64,000 nucleotides of DNA from Thaumasiovibrio occultus (GTDB lineage Bacteria > Pseudomonadota > Gammaproteobacteria > Enterobacterales > Vibrionaceae). Positions within the stretch are counted from its first letter, which is position 1; the number at the start of each line of letters is the position of its first letter. Made by a program: the position numbers and the translations under genes. Positions 1 to 9,579 of the stretch are shown piece by piece. Location: positions 1,288,995 through 1,352,994 of the forward strand of contig AP023053.1 of NCBI GenBank assembly GCA_019703815.1. The letters run 5' to 3'. The notes beneath the pieces were generated by a model, which worked only from the letters and a program-made list of their open reading frames with translations, searched no databases and was not told where the DNA came from.

Positions 1-2189
1 TGAAACTTAACAAAGGATGTTTCCCAGCCTCACCCGTTAGGCGCTCCACGTGCGTATTGTCTAGCCTAATGCTAACCATCACGACCGCATTGCCCCTAAT
101 GGCCGACGACACCACCAACACTGAAATCATGGTGGTTGTCTCTAACCGAGTACCGAAAGCGATCAGCGACATCCCCGGTACGGTTTGGTACATTGACGCC
201 GATGATATTGAGCTTGCCACTCAGGGTGGCAGCCACCTGTCTGAAATCCTTGCGGCCAACATTCCCTCGCTCGATATCAGCACCGGCGCGCGAACTAATT
301 ACGGGCAAAATGTACGCGGGCGGAAAATGCTCGTGATGATCGACGGCATTTCGCTGCAATCGTCTCGTCCGATCAGCCGACAACTCGACGCTATCAACCC
401 ATTCAATATCGAAAGAATTGAGGTGTTGTCCGGCGCGTCCGCCATCTATGGCGCAGGCGCGTCAGGTGGGGTGATCAACATCATTACCAAGAAGGCAAAT
501 CAAGAAGAAACGGAATTCGAAACCTTAGTCGGGGCAACTTCAGGATTTAATAACAGCGAAGATGGCGACATCCAAATCGCCCAATCTATCGCCGGCGGTA
601 ACGAAACCATTCAAGCGCGCGCAGCAGTCGTGTATCAACAAACGCAAGCCTTCTACGATGCCAATGGCGAGATCGTAACCCCCGATATTTCACAAGGTTC
701 ATTGCAATACAACGACACTTTGGATGTATTGACGACCGCATCGATTACGCTTTCTGATAGCCAAACCATCAACTTGCTTGGCCAATATTACGACAGCCAA
801 CAAGACTCCCCTTACGGGCTTTATATTGTCGGCAGGGATTTTATTGATGTCAGAAAAGGTTTCGAGTCTGATAGGCAGCATGGCACAGAGCGCATCATGC
901 TAAGCGCGGCCTACAACGATCATGCCTTTATTGGCGGCCATCAGCTACTTGCCGAAGTTTCCTACCGACGCGAAGACCAAACCTTCACCCCGTATTATCA
1001 AGGCGCGTCTCAGCAGACCACCGACGTGATCAACGCCAAAGCACTCCTTTCAAAGTCAGTGGGTAAGCTGAATCTCGTTTACGGCTTAGATGCCTACCGC
1101 GACAAACTCGACAGCAATCAAGCGTTATTTGACCCAACGACTGCCAATAACTCGGGCAATCTCATTAACCAAACCTATGCCCAAGTCGGTCGTTATCCCG
1201 GTGTTGAGGTCAGCTCATTAGCGGGCTTTATTCAGGCCGACTACGCGATAACCGATCGTTGGTCTATCGATGGTGGTTTCCGCTATCAAACGATGAATAA
1301 CGCTATCGATGATTTTGTCGCTTACAGCATTCAAAAGAAAATCGCAGCAGGTCAAGGCAGCTCAGCCGATGCAGTACCGGGCGGCGAAACCAGCTACAAC
1401 ATTAGCTTATTTAACATCGGCACCCTGTATGAACTAAGCGACACCAGCCAAGTGTGGGTAAATTATTCACAGGGCTTTGAATTGGCTGATCCGGCCAAAT
1501 ATTACGGTCAAGGAACCTACGACAGCGCACCAGGTGCCAACGGTCACTGGAATCTCATTAACAGCATTAATGTGGGTTCTTCACGAATGGAAGGCATTAA
1601 AACCAGTAGTGTCGAAATCGGTTTCAGAACCGAGTTGGATGATCTGAGCCTGCAATCTGCGGCGTACTATTCTGAGTCTGATAACTCCATCAAGTACAAT
1701 CGAAGCACCTTGCTCATCGAGAAACTCGATGATGAGCAACGTATCTATGGCTTGGAAGGTCTCGCATCTTATTGGTTTACCCCATCACTTAATGTCGGTC
1801 TAGCCGGACACTATGTGGTATCGGAAGTCGAAACCGATGAGGGCTGGGAGAAGATCAGTGCCGGACAAGCGAGTACATCGAAAGCGACCGCATGGTTGGG
1901 TTGGCAAGGGCAAAACTTAACCGCGAAACTGCAAAGCCAGAGTATGTTCAGCTACACCGATGATGCGGACAATAAACTCGATGGTTATACCGTGGTTGAT
2001 CTGATGGGTAGTTACCAATTGCCAGTCGGTCACTTAGGCTTTGGTATTCAAAACCTGCTCGATAACGATTACACCACCGTTTGGGGCCAACGCGCACAGA
2101 TCCTCTATGCCCGTCACTATGCTGCCGACGCCTACGACTATCGTGGCCGAGGTCGTAACTATACCCTCACTTACCATGTCACTTACTAA
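1..2189 (+). CDS. iutA: IutA-family TonB-dependent ferric siderophore receptor (first base of start codon probably cut off)
   Basis: Outer-membrane receptor that takes up a ferric hydroxamate or carboxylate siderophore with energy from TonB. The N-terminal part shows a TonB-box-like stretch (EIMVVVSN), a plug with RTNYGQNVRGR and SGASAIYGAGASGGVINI, then a 22-strand-type barrel. GRYPGVEVSSLAGF, SADAVPGGETSYN and SQGFELADPAKYYGQG closely match what I remember of the aerobactin receptor IutA, and the vibrioferrin receptor PvuA is a related possibility. The frame is open to the window edge. Bases 1-2 are TG, and translation from there gives a basic N-region and hydrophobic core ending at ALPLMA before DDTT, so the real start is probably an ATG whose A lies one base before the window. 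A TTG at 57 would lose the basic N-region. The last residue is Tyr instead of the usual Phe. No siderophore synthesis gene is nearby. Confidence 0.88.
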   Translation, partial: KLNKGCFPASPVRRSTCVLSSLMLTITTALPLMADDTTNTEIMVVVSNRVPKAISDIPGTVWYIDADDIELATQGGSHLSEILAANIPSLDISTGARTNYGQNVRGRKMLVMIDGISLQSSRPISRQLDAINPFNIERIEVLSGASAIYGAGASGGVINIITKKANQEETEFETLVGATSGFNNSEDGDIQIAQSIAGGNETIQARAAVVYQQTQAFYDANGEIVTPDISQGSLQYNDTLDVLTTASITLSDSQTINLLGQYYDSQQDSPYGLYIVGRDFIDVRKGFESDRQHGTERIMLSAAYNDHAFIGGHQLLAEVSYRREDQTFTPYYQGASQQTTDVINAKALLSKSVGKLNLVYGLDAYRDKLDSNQALFDPTTANNSGNLINQTYAQVGRYPGVEVSSLAGFIQADYAITDRWSIDGGFRYQTMNNAIDDFVAYSIQKKIAAGQGSSADAVPGGETSYNISLFNIGTLYELSDTSQVWVNYSQGFELADPAKYYGQGTYDSAPGANGHWNLINSINVGSSRMEGIKTSSVEIGFRTELDDLSLQSAAYYSESDNSIKYNRSTLLIEKLDDEQRIYGLEGLASYWFTPSLNVGLAGHYVVSEVETDEGWEKISAGQASTSKATAWLGWQGQNLTAKLQSQSMFSYTDDADNKLDGYTVVDLMGSYQLPVGHLGFGIQNLLDNDYTTVWGQRAQILYARHYAADAYDYRGRGRNYTLTYHVTY

Positions 2190-2223
2190 GTCGTAGCAAT
2201 AGAAATCAGTGATACGAAAACAC

Positions 2224-2253
2224 AAATCCCGCCTCACTTGGCGGGATTTTTAT
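2224..2253 (+). terminator. Rho-independent terminator after iutA-like gene
   Basis: A perfect 10-bp stem (AAATCCCGCC / GGCGGGATTT) with a 6-nt loop runs into a T tract, 35 bases after the receptor stop codon. Confidence 0.85.
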
Positions 2254-2275
2254 TCTTGCGTATGTCGCGCTGATG

Positions 2276-2524
2276 CTATTTCTTACCAATCAACTCAGAC
2301 AGCGGCGAAGCGTTCTTTTCAGCGCGCCTTTTTGCAAGCCAAGACGGCAATAGCGTTGCAATGAGTCCAATCGCCAACACTGGGCCAATGGCGGCGATAT
2401 TGAGCCATTCTGGCATCTCATCCCAATTCGGGTGCGACAATGCCATAGCAACGAGGATCACAACCGTTGCGCCCCAATATAACCACACCAAAGAAAAAAA
2501 CAGTTTCTTCAACAGTTTTATCAC
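2276..2524 (-). CDS. Small two-helix membrane protein, function unknown
   Basis: This 82-aa protein starts IKLLKKLFFSLVWLYWGATVVI after the initiator. It has two hydrophobic segments (about residues 8-28 and 43-62) and a basic tail rich in Lys and Arg. I chose the GTG at 2524 because AAGGA lies 7 bases upstream. An upstream GTG at 2563 would add 13 residues but has a poorly spaced GAGG. It converges on the iutA-like gene. I do not recognise the family. Confidence 0.6.
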   Translation of the reverse strand: MIKLLKKLFFSLVWLYWGATVVILVAMALSHPNWDEMPEWLNIAAIGPVLAIGLIATLLPSWLAKRRAEKNASPLSELIGKK

Positions 2525-2761
2525 TGCAACATCCTTATCGAAAAACGCCAGACTTTTACTCACACACCTCAGTCATATTGACAGAGCTGACACTACTATG
2601 CCCTTTGATATGGCGAGGCTTCAACCCGTTACGCTTTATTACTCAATAGATTAGAACCAATTCGCAGTTCTAAGACACCCTGCGATACCACCGCTTTGTC
2701 AATTGCCGAAGAACATTTCGCGCCCGCCCCCAATATGTTTTAGATCTAGCGCCCAAAGCAT

Positions 2762-3028
2762 TATACCCAAGTAACCTCAAGGTGCTTAGTTCAGCGAGAA
2801 TGACTTGATTATCAGCCGCGGAAGGGGTTTGAAGATTTAGTGGTTCTAAATCAAGAAACGCTGACAAAGACTGGGAGTCAAGGCAACTCGCCCTTCGGGA
2901 GCTATTCACAACCCCAATTTCAGCGTCAAACGACTTGGAAATAGCCGACTATTCCACGGCGTCGATTTCCTTGAACTTGGATTTGTGATTCGGCTCTGAA
3001 TCCAGCACCTTGACGTCACTTGGGTATA
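2762..3028. mobile_element. MITE-like element with 24-bp terminal inverted repeats
   Basis: The ends at 2762-2785 and 3005-3028 are inverted repeats matching at 22 of 24 positions. The left end begins TATACCCAAGT and the right end finishes ACTTGGGTATA. The 267-bp interior has no credible gene. Outermost TA dinucleotides on both sides fit a TA target duplication of the Tc1/mariner kind, but TA could also be part of the repeat. From memory, sequences carrying the ACTTGGGTATA end are scattered in Vibrio and Photobacterium intergenic DNA. The element fills most of the gap between the small membrane protein and the 1193-aa gene, so it may sit in the promoter region of the latter. Confidence 0.6.
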
Positions 3029-3100
3029 GATACCGCTTTTAAAGTATCAGCAAAGAAACTAACGTACTGGAAAATTTAATAATAATAAGATTTTCCTCCA

Positions 3101-6100
3101 ATGAACCAATTCGATAAACGCCAAATCATCTTCTTCGATATCACCGATCCCGCGCAAATTGCCGCCGCCCTGCGTCAGTATCAAGCCATGCTGCTCAGCG
3201 GCATCGCGTTCAACAAAGAACATTTTGATGTTGAGTTCAAACAACAAACCGCTGGCGATGTACGCCGTTTACAACCCAGTGACGCGGGCGAAAACCTACC
3301 GCTCTTAAAAGCCGCGCTCAATTTAGGCCAAGAAGGCGGCAGCCACTACTATGACCGACAGATCACCGACAACAGCGAAATCTATATTTCGGAAGTGATT
3401 GTCTTTGCCGCCGCATTGCAGTACCCAGACATCAAAGAGACTGTCGTCGATACCGCCAAAGCGATCGTCGCCTATGCGCGTCGCGTCAATGATACTGACG
3501 ATATGTGGCTGGATGATATGCGCGTTTATGGCATCGAAGCGGTGTACATGCTGGCGAAAACCGATCTGCAATACGCTTACCTCGTGGGGCAGTTTTTTAT
3601 CCCGTATTGGGACGATGAACATGCCACGCAGTACAACGAATACCTGTCAGAATTTCTCCATGATCACGGCTGGCATCCGGAAATCATCAAAGCCTTTATT
3701 TGGTGTGACAACCCAAGCTTTCGCTTAGGTATGTTTATGAATGATCCTTACAGCAACGCGACCACTTACCAGCCGTTGGGCGATTTTCTGCAACAAAACC
3801 CCGATCAGTACGTGAACTTCAAACACATGGTGCAGGCCCGTTTTCAGACCGAACCCGTACTGCTGAGCAGCAACGAAATTGAAGACGAGCTCGAGCTTGA
3901 ACACTGCACGCCTGTGGTTTGGCTTTACGAGACACTCTTTGCTCACCCGCATTTTGACGACGATGACGATGCTCACGATGCCTTTATGCAGCAACCCTTT
4001 ATGGCAAGCACGCTAGAAGATGAAGCTTATGATCTGCAGCGCCATATCCAAAGCCAAGTGACGGGTGAGCTCGTTAAGTATTCCGAGCAGGCGCTAGAAA
4101 AGCAGGCGCAGTATCTAGCGTATCTTGAGCGTGATGAGCGTCGGTTTGAGCTTAATTATGGCTGCAATGTGCTGAAACCACTGATCCTTGCCATGCCACA
4201 AGGCGAAAGTTTATGGCGCTATATTGAACAAGGCTCCGACAGCCATGCGCTCCACGCACTACCAGAAGTGGACGTCATCTCACTGGCAAAGCAACACGCT
4301 CCTGAAATGGCAACGCATATGGATGATCACCTCCATAGCTGGCAATACGACAACCGAGGCGTCGCTGAAGAGCTCGAAGATATACTCCGATTAGTGAGCG
4401 GTGACTTACTTACCGATCACTTCAGTAATGAAACCAGCATCGAGCATCCCAATGGCCTGATCACCACACTCACTGTGACGCCAGACAGTGATGTACCGCT
4501 ACTGGAAGCCCGACGTCAACAGTATCTGCGTGTGGTTGATGTCTTCTATCACGCCCTTGGCAAACCCGAATTTAGCGAATATATGCAGGCGTCTCTGACA
4601 GAAGACGATGAGCCTCTGCTATCCCATCAAGATTATTACCGCCGTTACAGTCAGCTACCTGAGCCGCAAACCGAAGACGACGATGTCGCCCTCACCCGGG
4701 ATATCCAATCGCTCATCAACACCTTTACCGACAACGATACCATTCTGGTCAGTAAGCACTTCCAACGTGTCGATACCTTACTTCGCACGTCGCGCGAGTT
4801 GTGTCATCCGCAACATTTTACCAAGCTGCACATGGGATTATTGGCGCTGGCTAGTTATCACCTTTATCGCGATTTTCATCAGCAAGTAGGCGATGAGATC
4901 ACACAGGCGCTGTTTGACTACCTGACCGAGCAAAACATCTGGGATCAGGCCGTTAGCCAATTGCTTAAATCGTGTATGCGCAAACGCGATCACTACTGCC
5001 CTGAAGATCAAGGCTTAACCGACGACGATATCACTCGCGTACGTGATTACTTCACCAGTGAGCAACCGACAGAAGATCAAGCCAGCCTCATCGCATTGTT
5101 AGAACCGCAGCTATACCGCAATGATTATTATCGCGGCACGCTCTGCATCAACCAGTACAGCGAATACCAGCCGGGCTACAAATTTTTACGCGATCACGAT
5201 GAAGACTTTCAACGCTTCACTCTAATCGCATTTTGGCTACGACAATTGCCGCTGCCACTGCGTATTCAAGCCGATCGCCTGTGGCAATTTCTTATCGCCC
5301 TCGCCCCTGTGCGTGTGGCGAGAAACGTACTGCGCGCCCATTCCGATGAACCATGGGAGATTGAATTTAACAGCGTGCTGGCGGGCATTGAAATTACCGA
5401 GCAACTAACAAAAGCCGGTATCGATGAAGGCGTCCTTGCGGCGTATGAGATGAGCCGTAATCGCTACCATGAGGAACGCTATGCCCAGTCGCTTGAGCGC
5501 TACAGCGAGATCACCAATACCGCCACCAGCATGTTTGCCAGCCTAGATCGCAAAAAGGCACAAGCCCTGCACAACGGTCTCAAGTACATTAACGAGAGCG
5601 ATAAGGTGACGTTCTTGCATCACGCCTCGCTCAAGTATCCCGACATTAGTGTTGATATCGCGCATGATTTAAAACGCGCCCTGAAGATTGTCATCGAGCT
5701 CAACATAACGTCGTGGGAGTATGCCCTCGCCCACGAATTTGGCGCGTCGTGTTTGTATATCGGTGATGGCGATAAAGTGCCCAAAAAGCTGCGTAAAGCG
5801 ATCATCGCCAATGAGCACTCGGTGAGTAACAAGCCCTGCCACATGGATGGTATGAGCTGGATGCAAAGCACCCTTGTTCAATCTAGCGTGAGCCAAACCG
5901 GCGAGGAGCACTACGCAATCGTCATGGCCGACCATGATTTTCCGCTGGAAGAGTATCAAGGGGGATTACCGCGAGGGCTGCTTGTGATCCTCGATCAGCA
6001 TGTCGATCGCCAAGCGGTGGTGTCGCGTGCAATAGAGTTGCAACACAAAACCAAGCGTATTGAACAGATAGTCGAACAGACTTTGGCGTATCTTGCCGGA

Positions 6101-6682
6101 GAAGTTGATTATGCCACCATTGCCTCGCTTTATCGGGCGCAACTGGCGACGGAAGACTTCAGCGCTAGCGCCGATGAATATCGGCTTTATTCGCTCAGCC
6201 AGTTCATCTGGATGCTGGATACACCACAACGCGAACGCTTAGCCAAACTGCTGTTCAATCACGATTATCGTGGCTTTAAGGTTATCGAACGGCATCATGG
6301 CAAAGCGTGGTTGCTCCACCAACTGAGCGAGGGCGTTATCGACTTTGACAACTATGTAGCCCAAGAGCGTGAGGAAGAGACCACCGAAGAAGGGATGGCG
6401 TTTTTATTGCACTGGTTGTGTGAGCTGGAAATAAATCCTGCCCACCTCACCCTGCTGTGTATTAAAAACACCGACTTTGAGGCGTGTTGCGAGTTCATCC
6501 ATGCGCATGCACGCGGCCAATATGGCGATTTTATGCAGACGCTGAAGTATTTACACGCTGAAAGACGCGCTCAATTACCGCACATATTGAGCCAAGCAGA
6601 TGATGCCGCGCAGCTTATCGCGCCGCTAACTAAAGACAAATCTCGGGCCGTCAAAGGAGCAATTGAGCGCGTATCGCTGTAG
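3101..6682 (+). CDS. Large 1193-aa cytoplasmic protein of unknown function
   Basis: A single uninterrupted 1193-codon gene with gammaproteobacterial codon use. No signal peptide or membrane segment is visible. The sequence is acidic, rich in Asp, Glu, Tyr, His and Trp, and looks largely alpha-helical with short tyrosine- and tryptophan-containing blocks that suggest a helical-repeat scaffold. An Asp run (DDDDDAHDAF) lies near residue 290. I see no nucleotide-binding, protease or nuclease motif. The start ATG at 3101 has no clear Shine-Dalgarno sequence; the stretch before it is TTTTCCTCCA. The gene stands alone and ends at its own terminator. I do not recognise the family. Its length and lack of decay say it is under selection. 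Confidence 0.8.
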   Translation: MNQFDKRQIIFFDITDPAQIAAALRQYQAMLLSGIAFNKEHFDVEFKQQTAGDVRRLQPSDAGENLPLLKAALNLGQEGGSHYYDRQITDNSEIYISEVIVFAAALQYPDIKETVVDTAKAIVAYARRVNDTDDMWLDDMRVYGIEAVYMLAKTDLQYAYLVGQFFIPYWDDEHATQYNEYLSEFLHDHGWHPEIIKAFIWCDNPSFRLGMFMNDPYSNATTYQPLGDFLQQNPDQYVNFKHMVQARFQTEPVLLSSNEIEDELELEHCTPVVWLYETLFAHPHFDDDDDAHDAFMQQPFMASTLEDEAYDLQRHIQSQVTGELVKYSEQALEKQAQYLAYLERDERRFELNYGCNVLKPLILAMPQGESLWRYIEQGSDSHALHALPEVDVISLAKQHAPEMATHMDDHLHSWQYDNRGVAEELEDILRLVSGDLLTDHFSNETSIEHPNGLITTLTVTPDSDVPLLEARRQQYLRVVDVFYHALGKPEFSEYMQASLTEDDEPLLSHQDYYRRYSQLPEPQTEDDDVALTRDIQSLINTFTDNDTILVSKHFQRVDTLLRTSRELCHPQHFTKLHMGLLALASYHLYRDFHQQVGDEITQALFDYLTEQNIWDQAVSQLLKSCMRKRDHYCPEDQGLTDDDITRVRDYFTSEQPTEDQASLIALLEPQLYRNDYYRGTLCINQYSEYQPGYKFLRDHDEDFQRFTLIAFWLRQLPLPLRIQADRLWQFLIALAPVRVARNVLRAHSDEPWEIEFNSVLAGIEITEQLTKAGIDEGVLAAYEMSRNRYHEERYAQSLERYSEITNTATSMFASLDRKKAQALHNGLKYINESDKVTFLHHASLKYPDISVDIAHDLKRALKIVIELNITSWEYALAHEFGASCLYIGDGDKVPKKLRKAIIANEHSVSNKPCHMDGMSWMQSTLVQSSVSQTGEEHYAIVMADHDFPLEEYQGGLPRGLLVILDQHVDRQAVVSRAIELQHKTKRIEQIVEQTLAYLAGEVDYATIASLYRAQLATEDFSASADEYRLYSLSQFIWMLDTPQRERLAKLLFNHDYRGFKVIERHHGKAWLLHQLSEGVIDFDNYVAQEREEETTEEGMAFLLHWLCELEINPAHLTLLCIKNTDFEACCEFIHAHARGQYGDFMQTLKYLHAERRAQLPHILSQADDAAQLIAPLTKDKSRAVKGAIERVSL

Positions 6683-6708
6683 TCGTCTACGCTTTTGATC
6701 AAATTAAC

Positions 6709-6737
6709 GAAGCCGCCGCGATGGCGGTTTCTTTTTT
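6709..6737 (+). terminator. Terminator of the 1193-aa gene
   Basis: GAAGCCGCC and GGCGGTTTC form a 9-bp stem (one G-T pair) around GCGAT, followed by six Ts, 27 bases after the stop codon. Confidence 0.85.
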
Positions 6738-6902
6738 ACAGTAACCAGAACGCTGAATGATATCAGTACGCTACACATGTACTACTGCTCGGTCTTCAAA
6801 TACGTCAGAGCCAGAACAAAACCCCAAACAAGGTATAGCGGGATTTGAAATCCCGGACTGGGACCACAAACGCAAAAAACGAGAGCTGAGCGCCAAAACG
6901 AG

Positions 6903-6931
6903 AAAAGCCCCAGCATTTCTGCTGGGGCTTT
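6903..6931 (-). terminator. Terminator of tRNA-Ser copy 1
   Basis: Eleven-bp perfect stem AAAGCCCCAGC / GCTGGGGCTTT with loop ATTTCT. On the minus strand it ends in a T run just beyond the tRNA 3' end. Confidence 0.85.
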
Positions 6932-6937
6932 CGAATG

Positions 6938-7028
6938 TGGCGGAGAGATAGGGATTTGAACCCTAGGTACGCTATTAACGTACGCCGGTTTTCAAGACCG
7001 GTGCTTTCAACCACTCAGCCATCTCTCC
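6938..7028 (-). tRNA. tRNA-Ser(UGA), copy 1
   Basis: A 91-nt class II tRNA read on the minus strand. It has a 7-bp acceptor stem GGAGAGA / TCTCTCC, anticodon loop CTTGAAA with anticodon TGA, a long variable arm (GTACG..CGTAC), a T arm with GGTTCAAATC and encoded CCA. It is the same tRNA as the copy at 23018-23108. Confidence 0.97.
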
Positions 7029-7041
7029 GTGGTGTGCGTGC

Positions 7042-7070
7042 ATAATAGAGGGGCGCCGCCTTGGTGTAAA
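7042..7070 (-). promoter_or_regulatory. Sigma-70 promoter of tRNA-Ser copy 1
   Basis: On the minus strand TTTACA (-35) and TATTAT (-10) are separated by exactly 17 bp. The discriminator GCACGCACACCAC is G+C-rich, as is usual for stringently controlled stable-RNA promoters. The same two hexamers and spacing recur before copy 2 with an unrelated spacer. Confidence 0.8.
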
Positions 7071-7228
7071 CCCTTTTTTCGACAAAAAAGCGCGTTCGCG
7101 CAATAAGTCGACAATTTGTGCAAAAATCGCCACGCTCGGCAAAGAGTTTACTGCACTACAGCAGCACAACAACGCGACAGAGCGGATGATCGCTGATATC
7201 AAAAACACCATCGAGCCATAATGTCGCA

Positions 7229-7255
7229 TAAAAAACGCCTCCCTATGGAGGCGTT
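7229..7255 (-). terminator. Terminator of the second TonB-dependent receptor
   Basis: AACGCCTCC / GGAGGCGTT stem with a 4-base loop, followed on the minus strand by a T run, 23 bases beyond the receptor stop. The 155 bp between this and the tRNA promoter hold a short plus-strand open stretch (about 7077-7220) with no start codon, probably chance or a relic. Confidence 0.8.
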
Positions 7256-7278
7256 AGTCATTTCACTGATAAACCAGT

Positions 7279-9315
7279 TTAGAAGTCCAACTGTAATGAT
7301 GCACCGACTTGGCGAGGCACTAAGATCAAACGATCATCTTCCCCACCTGGGTACCACATCGTCGTGTTGTCAGCATCAAACAGGTTTGTCGCGTAGACGT
7401 TGACTCGACCGTTATTAAACACATAAGCCAGTTGTGCATTAGTCACAGTGTACGCGCCCACTTCACCCGCTGCCGTGTTATCACGATCTGTATAGTAACC
7501 CCCCGTGTACGAGGTGTTGGCACTCAGCTCGAAATTATCGAAGAAGGTATACGTCCCGCCGACCGATACGGTAGAGGCAGGTGCACGCGGCAAGTCACGC
7601 TTTTGCCCGCCCGGCTCGGTAAATTCGGTTTCCAATACACCGATGTTAGTAAACAGCATTAGATCGGTGGTTGCGTACCAATGAACCCCCAACTCAGCGC
7701 CGTAGGTTTTTGCTTGGTCAACATTGGCAATCATCACTTCGCCATCCGGCAGCACCTGCATAATTTGCAAGCCATCAAAATCGTTATAGAAAGCGTTGGC
7801 AATCAAATCGACGTTCCCTTGGCGGCTACGAGCAAACAGCTCATAGTTCCACACATATTCTTCGTCATACGTGTAGGGTGTAAAGCCCGTAAACTGATTC
7901 GAGTTGAAACTCAATCCGGCACCATCTGAGTTGTAACCTTTACCAATTCTGAAGCCTAGCGTGTTATTGGCACTTGGCTTAAGCGCAATTTCAAATTTCG
8001 GCAAGAACACACTGAGCGTTTCTTTATGGTCTAAGTCAAAACGGTACGACGCAATTTCCGCTTGACGTTTAACTCGCTCTTTGTCGTAACGTCCGGCAAA
8101 TGTAAGGTCAATAATGGGTGTCACTGCATACGTAACTTCGGCAAAGACAGACGCCGTTTCGGTGCTACCCGACATTGGATCTGTTGCGGTATAGCCAATA
8201 TATGCTTCATCTTGTGATGACTTGAAATACCTTAAACCAAACAGGCCTTGCACAGCGCCATTCAGCGATTGATAACGCATTAGTGGCTCAATGTGGAAGT
8301 CTTTACCATCAATGGTAAAGTCACCCTGACGCGGGTTCTGATAAGTATAACGGTCTACTGAATAATCCGAATAAACCAAGTTATTTTCAAACGTGAGGGT
8401 ATCGGTCAATAGCCATGACACATCCCAGGTCACGCTAGTAGTATCGGTGTGGTAAAACGGACGGAAAGCTTCTGTGCCCACCGTGTTGAGGTATTCGGTT
8501 TGTGGCGACTTCGATCCCATATGAGAAATCGCAATCATAGTGCTAAGATCAGGTAACGCGGCCGGCTCAATCAGGATCTTACCGCGGACACTGGTCATCT
8601 CAACCTCGTTCGGATCGCCTTCCGGGCGGAACGCTGTAAACTCAACATGACTGTCGCGTTTTTGTTGATCCGCGCTCAAACGAAATGCCACCTGATTGTC
8701 TAAAATTGGACCAGAAATCATCGCCGCAGTTTGGGTATAGCCAAGCTCTGCGACACCACCTTTGACCGCGCTTTCAAAGTGATAGGTAGGATCATTAGAT
8801 TTGAGAATAATCGCACCCGCTGAAGAGCTACGACCTTGAATATAACTTTGCGGACCTAGATAAATTTCTGCTTGTTGCATATCCCACAAAGAGCGAGGAC
8901 CAAACGCCAGCTCAGAGTAGGTTAATGAACGACCATCAATCGATAAATTAAGGCGCGGCGCAGAGCCTGCAAAACTGGCAAGGCCGCCAACAGATGGGCC
9001 AGAGCCATCAATACCACGAATGGTCGGAATATCGTTGCCTTGGCCTGAGTCGACAACGTTCGGTGCTAGCTGCAACAAGTCGTCAATTTCCGTTGCTCCA
9101 GGCAAGCTATTGATGGTTTCTTCGTCATACACTTGCACACTGGAGCCGGTATCAAAAATACTGCGCTCAGTCTTTTCGCCAATCACCACATAAACTGGCG
9201 CAGCGTCTTCAGTTTCCGCCACAGCATAACCGCTCGCCAGCAATCCAATGACAGCCGCTGACACGGTGTGCAGTCGAAACGCCACATTCCTTGGCGCAGG
9301 GCTTCCTAGTCCCAT
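7279..9315 (-). CDS. TonB-dependent outer-membrane receptor, substrate not assigned
   Basis: A 678-aa outer-membrane transporter. The N-terminal signal peptide has its hydrophobic core at about residues 17-33 and a likely cleavage after AVA. A TonB-box-like PVYVVIGE follows, then a plug domain (about residues 50-165) and a barrel that ends in LDF, the expected terminal Phe. AAGGAGAG lies 7 bases before the ATG. The plug segment SIDGRSLTYSELAFGPRSLW and the RSSSAGAIILKSNDP region differ from the classical siderophore receptors I can recall. A Fur-box-like sequence about 250 bp upstream argues for iron-regulated uptake of a siderophore or other iron chelate. No permease or ABC transporter gene adjoins it. 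Confidence 0.85.
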   Translation of the reverse strand: MGLGSPAPRNVAFRLHTVSAAVIGLLASGYAVAETEDAAPVYVVIGEKTERSIFDTGSSVQVYDEETINSLPGATEIDDLLQLAPNVVDSGQGNDIPTIRGIDGSGPSVGGLASFAGSAPRLNLSIDGRSLTYSELAFGPRSLWDMQQAEIYLGPQSYIQGRSSSAGAIILKSNDPTYHFESAVKGGVAELGYTQTAAMISGPILDNQVAFRLSADQQKRDSHVEFTAFRPEGDPNEVEMTSVRGKILIEPAALPDLSTMIAISHMGSKSPQTEYLNTVGTEAFRPFYHTDTTSVTWDVSWLLTDTLTFENNLVYSDYSVDRYTYQNPRQGDFTIDGKDFHIEPLMRYQSLNGAVQGLFGLRYFKSSQDEAYIGYTATDPMSGSTETASVFAEVTYAVTPIIDLTFAGRYDKERVKRQAEIASYRFDLDHKETLSVFLPKFEIALKPSANNTLGFRIGKGYNSDGAGLSFNSNQFTGFTPYTYDEEYVWNYELFARSRQGNVDLIANAFYNDFDGLQIMQVLPDGEVMIANVDQAKTYGAELGVHWYATTDLMLFTNIGVLETEFTEPGGQKRDLPRAPASTVSVGGTYTFFDNFELSANTSYTGGYYTDRDNTAAGEVGAYTVTNAQLAYVFNNGRVNVYATNLFDADNTTMWYPGGEDDRLILVPRQVGASLQLDF

Positions 9316-9564
9316 CTCTAACTCTCCTTAATGTAAATACATTCGCGTCCTCAACAATTCCCTCACACAGCAAGAGACAGTACCCGCACAACTATTTATG
9401 CGAATCCGTCACCACGAAATAAAAAACGACAACTGCTATTTCGGCATGTGCTCGTACAAAGAGAACAATATACCCAACTAATATTGGCCAACGGTGCGCG
9501 ATGAATAATCAGCGCCGGGGGAAATGACCAGTTATTAATTATCTTCGCTGCGCATTTTATTGAG

Positions 9565-9579
9565 TGATAATGATAATGT
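9565..9579. promoter_or_regulatory. Fur-box-like site upstream of the TonB-dependent receptor
   Basis: GATAATGATAATG matches the first 12 positions of the 19-bp Fur consensus. The inverted right half is poor, so this is a partial site. It lies in a 500-bp spacer (9316-9815) whose only downstream gene in reach is the receptor. The same spacer also holds a hairpin TTAGGCCCA / TGGGCCTAA at 9715-9742 without a T tract, a weak candidate for the end of fghA transcription. Confidence 0.5.

Larger units (their letters stand above)
6828..7048 (-). repeat. Direct repeat, copy 1: whole tRNA-Ser transcription unit
   Basis: About 220 bp that recurs in the same orientation at 22909-23128. The shared part covers the -10 region, the tRNA, the terminator and about 75 bp of downstream sequence containing the hairpin GGGATTTGAAATCCC. 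Similarity can be followed back to about 6810 with a 14-bp insertion in this copy. Confidence 0.85.

Noticed and set aside
2670-2909. 79-codon minus-strand reading frame
   Set aside because: It runs across the left end of the MITE-like element and has no ribosome site or family resemblance.
6805-7014. Protein-coding frames over the tRNA-Ser genes (also 22873-23094)
   Set aside because: They are translations of the tRNA and its terminator; identical in both copies for that reason.
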